Source of the DNA: JAKACA01 sp050008715 | Lineage (GTDB): Bacteria > Actinomycetota > Acidimicrobiia > Acidimicrobiales > Bog-793 | Length of the DNA stretch: 64,000 nt | NCBI GenBank assembly: GCA_050008715.1 | Contig: JBEKMC010000001.1 | Span: 1-64,000 of the forward strand | Direction of reading: 5' to 3' | In this document: piece by piece, positions 1 through 8,492 of the stretch | How positions within the stretch are numbered: the stretch's first letter is position 1 | How the letters are laid out: each line of letters opens with the position of its first letter | Program-made: the position numbers and the translations under genes | Notes under the pieces: generated by a model | What the model saw: the letters and a program-made list of their open reading frames with translations, nothing else | The model's database searches: none | What the model was told of the DNA's origin: nothing

Positions 1-164
1 AGGCCGAGGTCGAGGATCACGGCTTCAGGCTCGTCAAGTGCAACCTTGGACAGCCCCTCCTCGCCAGTGGCGGCGGTACTCACTTCGTGGCCACGGCTCG
101 TCAGCCCTATTCGAAGCGCCCGCAACAACGCCCGGTCATCGTCCACCAACAGCACTTTGGCCAT
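1..164 (-). CDS. Response regulator, OmpR/KdpE type (N-terminal part, cut by window edge)
   Basis: Reading leftwards from an ATG at 164, the frame gives a receiver domain opening MAKVLLVDDDRALLRALRIG. The acidic DDD cluster and the strand ending VILDLG, which carries the phospho-acceptor aspartate, are typical of receiver domains. The wording RALLRALRIGL and LDLGL is closest to KdpE, the regulator paired with the KdpD sensor that controls high-affinity potassium uptake. Only about 54 residues are present, so the DNA-binding domain and any partner kinase lie outside the window. The neighbouring universal stress protein gene fits an ion or stress setting. The receiver call is firm; the KdpE subtype is an inference. 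Confidence 0.8.
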   Translation of the reverse strand, partial: MAKVLLVDDDRALLRALRIGLTSRGHEVSTAATGEEGLSKVALDEPEAVILDLG

Positions 165-593
165 GGTCAGCACGTCTCCATCAAGGTGCGGCCGGCTGGG
201 AGCTTCCGTAAAGAGGCGGCAGGTCCGACAGCCGATGCTTCCGGAACGAAGAGGTCTCGAGGACAACGATGGCTCGCAGGGCCAGCCCACCGGGGATTGC
301 TCCACGAACGACGCGATACAGCATGACAATTCCAAATCTACGACCATCGCGATCCGAGACGCCAGCCGACAGCTCTGAGGAACTACGTGGAATCGGCCCG
401 GTCGGATGCACGGGTGGCTCGCTCCGGACCGAGCGCGGCGGGGCGCCAGCGATACCCGGCTCTACCGACCGCGACACTTTCTCCCGTCGACTCCTCTGTG
501 AGCCGTGGATCGCAGCCCGCACCGAGTCTGCCCGCAGGCACCGGGCGAGCCCTGAAGATCCCCGACTCAGCACGCGCTGCGCGGCAAGCCACG
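165..593. other. Gap without a convincing gene
   Basis: About 430 bases between the response regulator start and the stress protein stop. Several frames are open on both strands, but their products are Arg/Ser/Pro-rich with no recognisable domain, as expected for non-coding GC-rich DNA. I see no RNA gene or clear terminator. Confidence 0.5.
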
Positions 594-1235
594 TCATCGC
601 GCTGGAGTGTGAACGACGATGACCGGACAGTTCGCCCGCCGCATGAGGCCGAGAGAGACACTCCCGGAGAGGACGGCGGAGAGGAGCGGACGCTGTCGCG
701 CTCCTACGACGATGGCGTGAGCGCGCAGCTCTTGTGCCTTTACGGCGATTTGTTGTGGCACGCTGCCGCGGGCGGAATCCTTCACCACAGCCCTGGCTGT
801 CAACCCGTGCTCTCTCAGCTGCTCGACGGCACCGCCGACGAGCGCGACGGCCTCTTGCCGGGTTTCGAGATAGCTGCGTCCACCGCGAACGAGCTCGTCC
901 CACTCCCGGACATGGAGCACCCAGATTTCTGCGCTGAACAGACACGACAGATCGACTGCTGCGTTAAGGGCTCGCTCTGCCGGTTCTGAGTTCGTGTACG
1001 GGAGGAGGAGTCGGTAACCACTTCCGCCCTGCCAAGCCGCACGTCCCTCATCCGGTACCTCAGCCAAAAACGCAGCTGCCTCGGCAGCGAGGCGGGCACC
1101 ATCGGATGGCATCGCCAGACCCGAGATGCCGTGGGCTGACTCTCTTTCCGTCGCATTGCGACGGAGTGTCCGGTCGCGCGACCAAAGACCTGGTACGCGC
1201 TCTGACACGCCACGAACTCGCGGCCTGACTCGCAT
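594..1235 (-). CDS. Universal stress protein (UspA fold)
   Basis: The C-terminal 140 residues form a UspA domain: a first strand YRLLLPYTNSEPAERAL, then IWVLHVREWDEL, and the closing nucleotide-loop region IVVGARQRPLLSAVLSGSVS followed by RRANCPVIVV. In the usual G-x2-G-x9-G-S signature the second glycine is a glutamine (GARQ), so ATP binding is uncertain. The ATG at 1235 is chosen because AGGAG stands just upstream; it adds an unmatched basic N-terminal stretch of about 65 residues. A later ATG at 1112 would give a 172-residue protein closer to family length. The leader contains a conserved 19-base motif and a stem that could mask this ribosome-binding site. Such proteins help cells survive stress or ion imbalance; the ligand is unknown. 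Confidence 0.85.
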   Translation of the reverse strand: MRVRPRVRGVSERVPGLWSRDRTLRRNATERESAHGISGLAMPSDGARLAAEAAAFLAEVPDEGRAAWQGGSGYRLLLPYTNSEPAERALNAAVDLSCLFSAEIWVLHVREWDELVRGGRSYLETRQEAVALVGGAVEQLREHGLTARAVVKDSARGSVPQQIAVKAQELRAHAIVVGARQRPLLSAVLSGSVSLGLMRRANCPVIVVHTPAR

Positions 1236-1236
1236 C

Positions 1237-1303
1237 GTAACTCCTGTGAATCGTGAGTTGTGATGCCGACCAGGCTTCCCGGCGCGCCGCATTGGAGATT
1301 ACC
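1237..1303 (-). promoter_or_regulatory. Structured 5' leader of the stress protein gene
   Basis: On the RNA, GUAA-U-CUCC (1302 to 1294) can pair with GGAG-UUAC (1244 to 1237). The latter contains the ribosome-binding site of the gene starting at 1235. Inside the stem lies GCCGGGAAGCCUGGUCGGC (1283 to 1265), a 19-base sequence found identically in the leader of the cation exchanger at 11580. That core can fold as GCCG/CGGC plus GG/CC around an AAG loop with a UGGU bulge. This was folded by eye; it could instead be a protein-binding DNA site. Confidence 0.5.
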
Positions 1304-1766
1304 AGAACGCTCGATTGGCGGCGACTTATAAGACGGACGCAAACGTCGCCCCTGCAAGGAGTGCTCGTACGGGGTGCAAAACCGTCGCTGGTGCTAACGA
1401 GCTCCGGACCGGATGCTGCGGCGACGTCTGACCCGGATCTCAAAGCCTGCTCGCCGGCGAGCGGGCTCGGTTGCCGGCATGCCCAAGATCCGACTGACCG
1501 TCTCCGGCAACCAACCGCCCGATGCCGGTGCCTTCTTCGCGCACCATCGAACCGTTCACACGGGCCTGGCGCTTGCGATCCCGGCCTCGAGGAATTCGGA
1601 TGGTTCAAGGCAGTGGGCACGGCGACCGGTGACGCTCCGCGCTACGCCATGCTGGATCGCACTAAGGAAAATAGGCTCTCCTGAGCCGTACTCGACGGCA
1701 CGGCACCGCCGCTCGAGGACTGGGGGGCTCGAGCACGGGAAAGGCGATTGGGAGCAGACTGCCGAG
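1304..1766. other. Gap without a convincing gene
   Basis: Roughly 460 bases upstream of the divergent acetyltransferase gene. A frame is open in phase with that gene from 1413, but the extra 118 residues are Arg/Ser-rich and match nothing in the GNAT fold, so I treat it as untranslated. It presumably holds the promoters for both flanking genes. Confidence 0.5.
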
Positions 1767-2348
1767 ATGGTTCGTGCAGTCCCGAGAATCTTCCCGTGTG
1801 TCCTTGAGGGCGAGCACATTCGCGTTCGCGAGGTCGACCTTGGTGACCTCGAGGCCACGTGGGCATGGGCGTCGCGTGCAGAGTTCTTCCGCTTTCTCCC
1901 CGTTGACCAGCCGACGCGCGAGGAAGAGCGAGCGTGGCTCGAAGCGATCGTGGCCGACGCCCGGCAGATGCCGCGTCGTCGATACGAGCTCGGCATCGAG
2001 GTCGTCGACGCTTCCTCGCTCGTCGGCATGGTCCGCCTTGGGATCGAATCGGAGCGCCACCGCAACGCCAGCATCGGGTACGGCATTCGCCCGGACTGCT
2101 GGGGCCACGGCTACGCGACGGAGGCAGCCCGACTGATCGTTGGCTTCGGATTCGAGTCGCTCGGGATGCACCGTATCTGGGCGACGCATCATCCGGACAA
2201 CATCGCCTCGCGCAAGGTCCTCGACCGGGTCGGGTTCCAGGAGGAGGGGCGACTGCGGGACGATCGGTTCGTCGATGGAGCCTGGCACGATTCGGTCGTT
2301 TGCTCGATCCTTGAGAATGAATGGAGGAGGGGGCGAGTTCACGAGTGA
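1767..2348 (+). CDS. GNAT acetyltransferase, RimJ/RimL type
   Basis: A 193-residue acetyltransferase of the RimJ/RimL/RimI-like branch. After an N-terminal strand (IRVREVDLGDLEATWAWASR), the acetyl-CoA-binding core reads IGYGIRPDCWGHGYATEAAR, with Q/R-x-x-G-x-G/A replaced by CWGHGYA, followed by LGMHRIWATHHPDNIASRKV and LDRVGFQEEGRLRDD, the standard motif B region. These enzymes N-acetylate small molecules or protein N-termini; the substrate cannot be read from sequence. The ATG at 1767 starts directly before the first conserved strand. It stands alone between gaps, so context gives no function. Confidence 0.85.
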   Translation: MVRAVPRIFPCVLEGEHIRVREVDLGDLEATWAWASRAEFFRFLPVDQPTREEERAWLEAIVADARQMPRRRYELGIEVVDASSLVGMVRLGIESERHRNASIGYGIRPDCWGHGYATEAARLIVGFGFESLGMHRIWATHHPDNIASRKVLDRVGFQEEGRLRDDRFVDGAWHDSVVCSILENEWRRGRVHE

Positions 2349-2657
2349 ACCTCGGACGCCCGTTGGGAGCACGGCGGCAGTGTCGCCGGCGGGTACCAGG
2401 TAGATGCTCTCCTCCCAAGTTGCCCGCTGACCTGACGCTATGAGTCGGGCCTCCCTCCCTGCTCACTTCGAGCCATGCTCGATACGAGCTGGGCCTAGCG
2501 GCCTGCTAAACGGGCTCTCTTCGGATCTGAGCGGGGTCGGTCGGTTACGGGCTCCGAGTGTTCGCGAGAGGTGCTGCACCCCAACGGGTAGCTCGGAGCT
2601 AAGAACTGGTCGGCGTCATGCGTGCGGATGTCACTGCTCGGGTCGATACTGGCGAGG

Positions 2658-3365
2658 ATGACCAGATTCGACGACCAGGACCTGACCGACTCCGAGTTCC
2701 GCGAGTGCGACTTCACTCGTGCCCGGTTGATCGGGGTGGTGTTGCAGGACGCCATCATTGACGGGCTGGTCAGCAACCTGGTGATCAACGGGGTTGAGGT
2801 GTCCTCATACGTCGAGGCCGAGCTTGACCGGCAACATCCGGTGCGGGTGCTGATCCGATCAGCCGATCCGATCGAACTGCTCAAAGGCTTCCGCGAGTTG
2901 CGGGCCGCGTGGTCGGCGACGCTCGAACGACTCCGAAGGATGCCCAGCGGTTCCGAACATCGGCGCGTCGGTGGCGAATGGTCGCCGGTAGAGAACCTGC
3001 GCCACCTGGTGTTTGTGCACGACTGCTGGTTCGGTCGTTGCTGCCTGGGATCGACCGGGCCGCTCACCGCCTTCGGGCTGGTTACCGACGACGTGCTTCA
3101 GCACGAACCGGGCCTGGACCGGGCAGCAACCCCGAGCCTCGACGAGGTGCTGGCTGTGCGCGAGCTGCAAAGTGCCGAGCTGGACCGTTGGCTATCGACC
3201 GTGACTGCTGACGAGCTGTCGAAGCCTGCGCCAGTGCCGGAGGGCTCGGGGTGGCCGCCCTACGCCCGAGGCAAGTCCGTGCTCGAGTGCGTGCATGTGG
3301 TGCTGAACGAGGAATGGGAGCACCACGGCTTCTGCGTGCGCGACATTGCCCTCCTGGGAGGATGA
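2658..3365 (+). CDS. Pentapeptide-repeat/DinB-fold protein
   Basis: The N-terminal 45 residues (DLTDSEFRECDFTRARLIGV) are a short run of pentapeptide-like repeats. The remainder is a DinB-superfamily four-helix bundle with scattered histidines, including GGEWSPVENLRHLVFVHDCW, HVVLNEEWEHH and the ends of the helices that normally hold a metal. DinB-fold proteins of actinobacteria are often thiol-dependent transferases or damage-induced proteins of unknown activity. The ATG at 2658 begins the pentapeptide run; a GTG at 2622 and an ATG at 2628 in the same frame are alternatives. The gene is flanked by non-coding stretches. The fold assignment is reasonably safe; the function is not. Confidence 0.75.
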   Translation: MTRFDDQDLTDSEFRECDFTRARLIGVVLQDAIIDGLVSNLVINGVEVSSYVEAELDRQHPVRVLIRSADPIELLKGFRELRAAWSATLERLRRMPSGSEHRRVGGEWSPVENLRHLVFVHDCWFGRCCLGSTGPLTAFGLVTDDVLQHEPGLDRAATPSLDEVLAVRELQSAELDRWLSTVTADELSKPAPVPEGSGWPPYARGKSVLECVHVVLNEEWEHHGFCVRDIALLGG

Positions 3366-3573
3366 TCCTCGCAACTGGGTCGCAGGAGAGGTCTCTTTTG
3401 CCGCCGACTGGTACTGCGAGACAGCGGACGATCCGTGCCCGATGCCGGTGGGGGACAAGCCAAAGCCTGGCGATAACTCCCACGAGCACTCGACCCCGCT
3501 CAAATCCGAAGAGCGGCTAAACGTCCCTTTGGGGACGATTTCCAGATCGAGCTCAGCAAGGAGGCTCGTCCCC

Positions 3574-3627
3574 ATGTTCGTCGGCATGGACGTCCACCGC
3601 AACTGCACCCAGGTCTGCGTGATACTC
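3574..3627 (+). pseudogene. IS110-family transposase remnant (N-terminal end only)
   Basis: The ATG at 3574, preceded by AAGGAGGCTCG, encodes MFVGMDVHRNCTQVCVI. This matches the start of IS110-type DEDD transposases, which open with M(F/Y)VGxDVHR and carry the first catalytic aspartate in DVH. After about 17 residues the similarity stops and the frame runs into Arg/Ser-rich sequence, so only the first strand of the RuvC-like domain survives. It marks a past insertion and deletion. Confidence 0.6.
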
Positions 3628-3782
3628 CTCCTCGAAGCATGCGCCGGTGCTCGCCGCCGTCAAGGTCGTTCGTCCTCGCGCGCTCTTGCGCGCTCCGGGC
3701 GCTCCACCGTGACCCCGACTGCGCCCCGACGCGAGTCCGTTACCAGGAGCTGAGGGTCTCCCTTGACACCGGCCCTTCTCGT

Positions 3783-3803
3783 GGGTGGGTGGGTGGGTGG
3801 GTG
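3783..3803 (+). repeat. GGGT tract, potential G-quadruplex
   Basis: Five GGG runs separated by single T residues, followed by GG. Single-nucleotide loops favour a very stable parallel G-quadruplex on the + strand. It lies in non-coding DNA downstream of the permease gene on the opposite strand. Confidence 0.8.
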
Positions 3804-3940
3804 GACGCTGACTGCGTCCCGGCACGGAACCCCCTTGCCCTGATGGACAACGACGGAGTTTACGAGTCAAAGCGAAAAGAATGTCCACAAACATGGGCGG
3901 CAGCGACCGCAAAACCGGAAGGAAGCGGTACTGCTCTCGC

Positions 3941-5311
3941 TCACTGAGCCGCAGGAGGAGCGGCCGGGTCGGTCTGGGTCAGAATCTCGCTGAAGGTTCT
4001 CCCGGTCCGGCGGCGATACACAATCTCGAACACAAAGCTCCCCGCCAGCGTGACGCCAAGAGCGATCGCGGATGTCGGCGCCGTGGCGATCATGTGGTAC
4101 ACGAGGACGACGAAGAGGAAGAGGCACGTGACCGCCGACGCCACCACCGGCCACGCCTTCGCGCCCGTCTGCTTTCGAATTCTCATGTGACCGATGTTCA
4201 CCGCTGAGTACACGAGGAGGAACCCTGCGCTTCCCATGGAGGCGACGGCACTCAAGGGAAAGAGCAGAACGAAGAGGAGAACCAACCCAGAGGTGATGAA
4301 GAGTCCCTCAACATCACGACCCCAGAGCTTGCGATCAAACGCCGGTGGGAGACCGCCGTTCTTGGCGATCTGATAGGCGATGTTCGTGGACCCGAACAAG
4401 GTGGCGTTGACTGCGGATGCAGTCGAAAGCAAGGCAGCGATGGCGATCAACCTGAATCCCACCTGTCCGAGGGACGGCTTGGCTGCGACGGCCAAGGCGG
4501 AATTGCCAAGTCCTTTTAGGAAGGCGAGCGGCACGTTGGTCACCACGCCACACGCAACTAGTAGATAGATGACGATCACGATGGCCACGCTGCCGTAGAT
4601 CGCCCGTGGCAACTCGCGCCTCGGCTTGGCCATGTTGGCTGCAGCATTCGTGATCAGACCAAAGCCCTCGTAGCCAACGAAGAGGATGCCTGCCCCGGTG
4701 AAGATCGCCAGTGGACCTGGCCAGGTGGCGGGCGCGAGGCGAGCAACTCCCTTCCCAGTGAGGGCCAAGAAGGCTGCGACGATGAAGACGATGAGGATGG
4801 CGAGCTTGATGATCACGATGACGGACTCTGCTCGACCCATGAGTCGGCTGCCCAGAAAGTTGATCGCCGTGAAGGCGAGCACGACACCGACTGCCCACAC
4901 TTTGGATGGCAGATGAATGAAGGTCACGGCGTAGGAAGCAAACCCTGTGGCGTACAGCGCAATGGTGATGATGTAGCTGAAGTACTGGAAGAGGTTGAGC
5001 GAACCAGACGTCACGCCTTCGCCGTATCCACGAACCAAGAACGTGACAGCACCACCGACACTTGGGAACGTCTTCCCGAGGGCGACGTAGCTGTACGCCG
5101 CGAGTCCTGCGACCACTCCTCCGATCGCGAAGGAAAGGGGCATGGCGGAACCTGCAACACCTGCCACGACTCCGAGGATGGAGAAAATCCCGGCACCGAT
5201 CATGCCGCCTACCCCGATGCTGAGAGCAGCGACCAACCCGATATCGGCCTTCCGTGTTGCGTCTCCCGTCGGCGTGCCATGGGGCACGGCTTTGCCGTTG
5301 GTACTGCTCAT
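3941..5311 (-). CDS. APC-family amino acid/cation permease
   Basis: A 456-residue integral membrane protein with about 12 hydrophobic segments. The first opens VGGMIGAGIFSILGVVAG, the unwound helix-1 motif (GxGIF) that binds substrate in the amino acid-polyamine-organocation superfamily. Other family-like stretches are YEGFGLITNAAANM and the helix carrying SGLVLLFVLLFPLSAVASMG. The substrate could be an amino acid, a polyamine or, as in KimA-like members, potassium. Its ATG overlaps the stop of the H+-ATPase gene by four bases (ATGA), so the two are translationally coupled, suggesting that transport uses the proton gradient made by the pump. Substrate not determinable. Confidence 0.85.
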   Translation of the reverse strand: MSSTNGKAVPHGTPTGDATRKADIGLVAALSIGVGGMIGAGIFSILGVVAGVAGSAMPLSFAIGGVVAGLAAYSYVALGKTFPSVGGAVTFLVRGYGEGVTSGSLNLFQYFSYIITIALYATGFASYAVTFIHLPSKVWAVGVVLAFTAINFLGSRLMGRAESVIVIIKLAILIVFIVAAFLALTGKGVARLAPATWPGPLAIFTGAGILFVGYEGFGLITNAAANMAKPRRELPRAIYGSVAIVIVIYLLVACGVVTNVPLAFLKGLGNSALAVAAKPSLGQVGFRLIAIAALLSTASAVNATLFGSTNIAYQIAKNGGLPPAFDRKLWGRDVEGLFITSGLVLLFVLLFPLSAVASMGSAGFLLVYSAVNIGHMRIRKQTGAKAWPVVASAVTCLFLFVVLVYHMIATAPTSAIALGVTLAGSFVFEIVYRRRTGRTFSEILTQTDPAAPPAAQ

Positions 5312-7830
5312 TCGCTCACTTTGGCCAGCTGTGGTGCCACATCAGATGGTTTCTTGGTCTTGGTGGGATCGAGAAGCCGGTACGCAAGCAACTTCACGCG
5401 ATCCGTTACGAGGAACCATGCCAGGGCATAACCCCACACAAAGGCCGCATACCCCCACCCGATCGGGGTCATGAAGACCCCGTAGACCGCGATGAAGGTC
5501 GCCAGCGTCTGCGTGCCCAATACAGCCAGCAGGAGAACACGGGCGGGGCGTATCGACCAGAACGGGCCACGTGTGCGGGCGAGGAAGACGGTCAGATGTC
5601 CAGCAACAGAGAGCGTCAGGTACATGAGGGTCTGCAGCTGCGCATGATCGAGGTGGAAGACCTCCTTGCCAAGGGAGAACAGGCCAAAAGCGGCAATTGG
5701 GCCGACAAGGCCGAGCACCGTGGCGATGCCAAGCACGAGGTGCATGTTCCAGGCCTCCGGCTGATCCTTGTATCGAACGTTGTCGTAGGCGATGGACAGG
5801 ATCGCACCGTCGTTCAGCAACGCCAGCATGACGATCTGTACCGCTGTCACGGGGAAGAAGTTGAAGATCAGAATTACGGCAGTGATGAACAGCAGCACTC
5901 GGAGCGTCTCAGCGATGCGGTAGATCGCATAGCTGTTCATCCGCTGGAAGATTCGCCGGCTCTCTTTGATCGCATCGATGATCACTGTCAGGCCGGGCGT
6001 TGTGAGCACGATGGATGCCGCTGCTCGGGCGGCGTCGGTGGCGTCCGAGACAGCGATACCGCAGTCAGCCTTCTTCAGCGCCGGGGCATCGTTTACCCCG
6101 TCTCCCGTCATACCGACGATGTGGCCCCGCTTCTGCAGGACGTCCACAATGTGGAACTTGTGTTCTGGGAACACCTGGGCGAAGCCGTCGGCGTTCTCGA
6201 TGGACTCAGCCGTCGCTGCCGTCTCTTCGCTCTTGACGTTGCCCAATCCAGCAGCATCGAGAATGTCCGAGCCCATCCCGAGTGTCTTGGCGGTTTCCTG
6301 GGCGATGGCCCTTGCATCGCCCGTGACCATCTTCACGTCCACGCCCATCTGTCGGGCGGTAGCGATGGTTGCCTTCGCATCTTCCCGTGGCGGGTCGAAC
6401 AAAGGCAGCACGCCGAGAAACTGCCATGGACCTTCTCCTTCGGCTCGGGCCACGCCCAACGAGCGGAAGCCTCGTGCAGCGAAATCGTTGACTGCCGTAT
6501 CAACGTCTGTTGTCACGCTCGAAGCATTGGCCGACAGCTCCAGGATGACCTGAGGAGCGCCTTTCGTGACCTTGAACGTGGTTCCATCAGCGCCTGTGAC
6601 CGTCGCCTCTGTGCATTTGCGCACGGCATCGAAGGGTTCGAAGTGGACCACCTCATAGCCCTGCAACGCCGTTTCGCTCTTCAGGCCGGCAAGAACGGCC
6701 AGATCGATGGCGTCGGCATCGTCAGCTCGCGATGCCAGCGCCGCATTGAGGATCATCTGTTCGGCGGGAAGATCATTCACAGTGAAGGGCTCGCCGAGCG
6801 TCAGCTTGTTCTGGGTGAGGGTGCCGGTCTTGTCCGTGCAGAGCACGTCTACGCCCGCCAATTCCTCGATGGCCACCAAGCGGCTCACGATCGCCTTCTT
6901 CGTGGCGAGCAGTCGAGCACCGACTGCCATCGTCACCGACAGCACTGTCGGCATTGCCACCGGAATCGCTGCCACGGTGAGCACCAGGGCGAACTGCAAC
7001 GTGTCGAGGATCGCGTCACCTCGGAGGATCGAGACGACGGTAATCAACGTCACCAGCCCTGCTGCGAGGATGATCAGGAAGGTACCGATCTTCAGGACTG
7101 CCTGTTGGAAGTGGCTGACCGTTTGCGCTTCCTGTACCAGCTCCGCCGTCTTGCCGAAGTAGGTCTTTGCACCTGTGGCGTAGACCATGGCCCCGATCTC
7201 ACCCTGACGGATGATCGAAGCGGAGAACACGGTCTCCCCACTTGTGCGGGTGGCAGGCAGTGACTCTCCGGTCAGCGCTGACTGGTCCACCTCGACTGGG
7301 TCTCCGTCGAGCAAACGTGCATCGGCAGGCACGATGTCGCCCAGGCGCAAGCGGATGACGTCACCTGGAACCAGCTCACGCGACGGCGGGGTGACCCACT
7401 TGCCGTCACGGAGCACCCGTGCCTTGATCGCCAGTTCAGCCTTGAGGGCAGCAATGGCTTTGCCGGCCTGGTGTTCTTCCCAGAAGCCGATGCCCGCGTT
7501 GGCAAGCAACAGGACCAGGATGATGATGAAGTCCGGCCAGTGCCGGAGCACGCCGGACAGGATCACTGCAGCCTCGATCATCCAGGGGATGGGACCCCAA
7601 AAATAGGTGAGCAGCTGCAGGAGCGCGTTGACCTTCTTCTCCTCGATCTCGTTGGGGCCGTACTGGATCAGCCGCTTCTCCGCGTCTGCCTGCGTGAGCC
7701 CCTCTGGTGACGACCCCAACCGCTTCTCCACCTCCGGCAGAGGCAGCGATTTCAGATCGTCGCTTGCGTCGGGCATCGATCCCGGCTTCGAGTCGGGAGC
7801 CTCGGACGGGGCGCTGTCAGACTCCATCAT
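5308..7830 (-). CDS. Plasma-membrane-type H+-transporting P-type ATPase (P3A)
   Basis: An 840-residue P-type ATPase. In order it has an N-terminal cation-ATPase domain (LPLPEVEKRLGSSPEGL), the actuator motif LTGESLPAT, the phosphorylation motif CTDKTGTLT with the aspartate near residue 331, the nucleotide-domain motif KGAPQ, and the hinge MTGDGVNDAPALKKADCG. Its size and sequence fit the P3A proton pumps of plants, fungi and some prokaryotes rather than heavy-metal or Kdp ATPases, which need CPx motifs or extra subunits. It would expel protons and build membrane potential. The ATG at 7830 is chosen because GGAAG lies upstream; the next codon is also ATG. It heads an operon with the APC permease and faces away from marR-clc, with only about 170 bases between them. 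Confidence 0.92.
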   Translation of the reverse strand: MMESDSAPSEAPDSKPGSMPDASDDLKSLPLPEVEKRLGSSPEGLTQADAEKRLIQYGPNEIEEKKVNALLQLLTYFWGPIPWMIEAAVILSGVLRHWPDFIIILVLLLANAGIGFWEEHQAGKAIAALKAELAIKARVLRDGKWVTPPSRELVPGDVIRLRLGDIVPADARLLDGDPVEVDQSALTGESLPATRTSGETVFSASIIRQGEIGAMVYATGAKTYFGKTAELVQEAQTVSHFQQAVLKIGTFLIILAAGLVTLITVVSILRGDAILDTLQFALVLTVAAIPVAMPTVLSVTMAVGARLLATKKAIVSRLVAIEELAGVDVLCTDKTGTLTQNKLTLGEPFTVNDLPAEQMILNAALASRADDADAIDLAVLAGLKSETALQGYEVVHFEPFDAVRKCTEATVTGADGTTFKVTKGAPQVILELSANASSVTTDVDTAVNDFAARGFRSLGVARAEGEGPWQFLGVLPLFDPPREDAKATIATARQMGVDVKMVTGDARAIAQETAKTLGMGSDILDAAGLGNVKSEETAATAESIENADGFAQVFPEHKFHIVDVLQKRGHIVGMTGDGVNDAPALKKADCGIAVSDATDAARAAASIVLTTPGLTVIIDAIKESRRIFQRMNSYAIYRIAETLRVLLFITAVILIFNFFPVTAVQIVMLALLNDGAILSIAYDNVRYKDQPEAWNMHLVLGIATVLGLVGPIAAFGLFSLGKEVFHLDHAQLQTLMYLTLSVAGHLTVFLARTRGPFWSIRPARVLLLAVLGTQTLATFIAVYGVFMTPIGWGYAAFVWGYALAWFLVTDRVKLLAYRLLDPTKTKKPSDVAPQLAKVSE

Positions 7831-7980
7831 TGCTATCTTCCGGCCTTTCGCGTGCCATACGCGTTGTGAGTGCAGCAACACCTGGTGCGACGCGAAGGTC
7901 CTTTCCGCTGCCGCGCGATCCTGGCCCTCGCCTGCAGTTCGGCGGTATCTGGCCAGCTCCTCCGATGAGAGCTCACGAAG

Positions 7981-8006
7981 TTAGTATATGTAATGATTAG
8001 TGTATG
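7981..8006 (+). promoter_or_regulatory. Direct repeat overlapping the marR start, possible operator
   Basis: TTAGTATATG (7981-7990) and TTAGTGTATG (7997-8006) are near-identical ten-base direct repeats 16 bases apart in an unusually AT-rich island between the divergent ATPase and marR genes. The second copy includes the marR start codon. Autorepressor binding here could control marR-clc and perhaps the ATPase operon. Confidence 0.45.
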
Positions 8007-8492
8007 AGCGAGAGCCGTTCCGGTCCATCTGAGCCGCCCGAGTCTGTGGTCGATGCCGTACTGTCGGCCAGCCGGGTCCTCGTGGCGGTGGCTGCACGGT
8101 CTCTCTCCGATGTCGGCGAGGAGGTCACCCTCACGCAGTACCGGACGCTCGTCGTGCTCGCGTCCCGTGGACCTCAGAACCTTGCCGGGCTCGCCGAGGC
8201 AGTGGGAGTGACGCCAGCAACAGCGACCCGGATGTGCGACCGCCTGGTGCGGAAGGGCCTCATTCGTCGGAGGGAAGAGCGAGGCGATCGACGACTCCTC
8301 CGGGTCGTGCTGAGCGAGAAGGGCCGGGGACTCGTCGATACCGTCACAGACCGTCGGCGTCGAGAGATCGAGCGCATGATGAGCGAGATTCCCCCCGAGG
8401 AGCAGGTTGTCCTCATTCAGGCGCTCGGGCGGCTCTCTGCAGCTGCAGGCGAGGTGCCAGAGCAGGACTGGACAACCGGGTGGGACCTCTAG
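8004..8492 (+). CDS. MarR-family transcriptional regulator
   Basis: A 162-residue protein with the MarR winged-helix fold. It has a dimerisation helix, then YRTLVVLASRGPQNLAGLAEAVGVTPATATRMCDRLVRKG as helix-turn-helix, and the wing RREERGDRRLLRVVLSEKG, which carries the conserved DxR motif (GDRR). MarR proteins usually repress their own operon and release DNA on binding small molecules or sensing redox or pH. The stop codon is followed immediately by the ATG of the chloride channel gene, so the two are co-transcribed and the channel is its likely main target. No Shine-Dalgarno is obvious; the transcript may be leaderless or nearly so. Confidence 0.88.
   Translation: MSESRSGPSEPPESVVDAVLSASRVLVAVAARSLSDVGEEVTLTQYRTLVVLASRGPQNLAGLAEAVGVTPATATRMCDRLVRKGLIRRREERGDRRLLRVVLSEKGRGLVDTVTDRRRREIERMMSEIPPEEQVVLIQALGRLSAAAGEVPEQDWTTGWDL

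Larger units (their letters stand above)
3366..3940. other. Gap with IS fragment, small hairpin and G-quadruplex tract
   Basis: About 575 bases with no intact gene. It holds a 6-bp hairpin (CGTCCC 3522-3527, GGGACG 3532-3537, then ATTT) that could serve as a weak terminator, the start of an IS110-type transposase at 3574, and a run of five GGGT units at 3783. The mixture suggests old insertion-sequence debris. Confidence 0.6.

Noticed and set aside
1413..1766. In-frame upstream extension of the GNAT gene
   Set aside because: 118 codons without similarity; the fold starts at the ATG at 1767.
5254..7263. Long open frame on the + strand (669 codons)
   Set aside because: It runs antisense to the H+-ATPase, whose domains are unmistakable, and its product has no motifs and odd composition.
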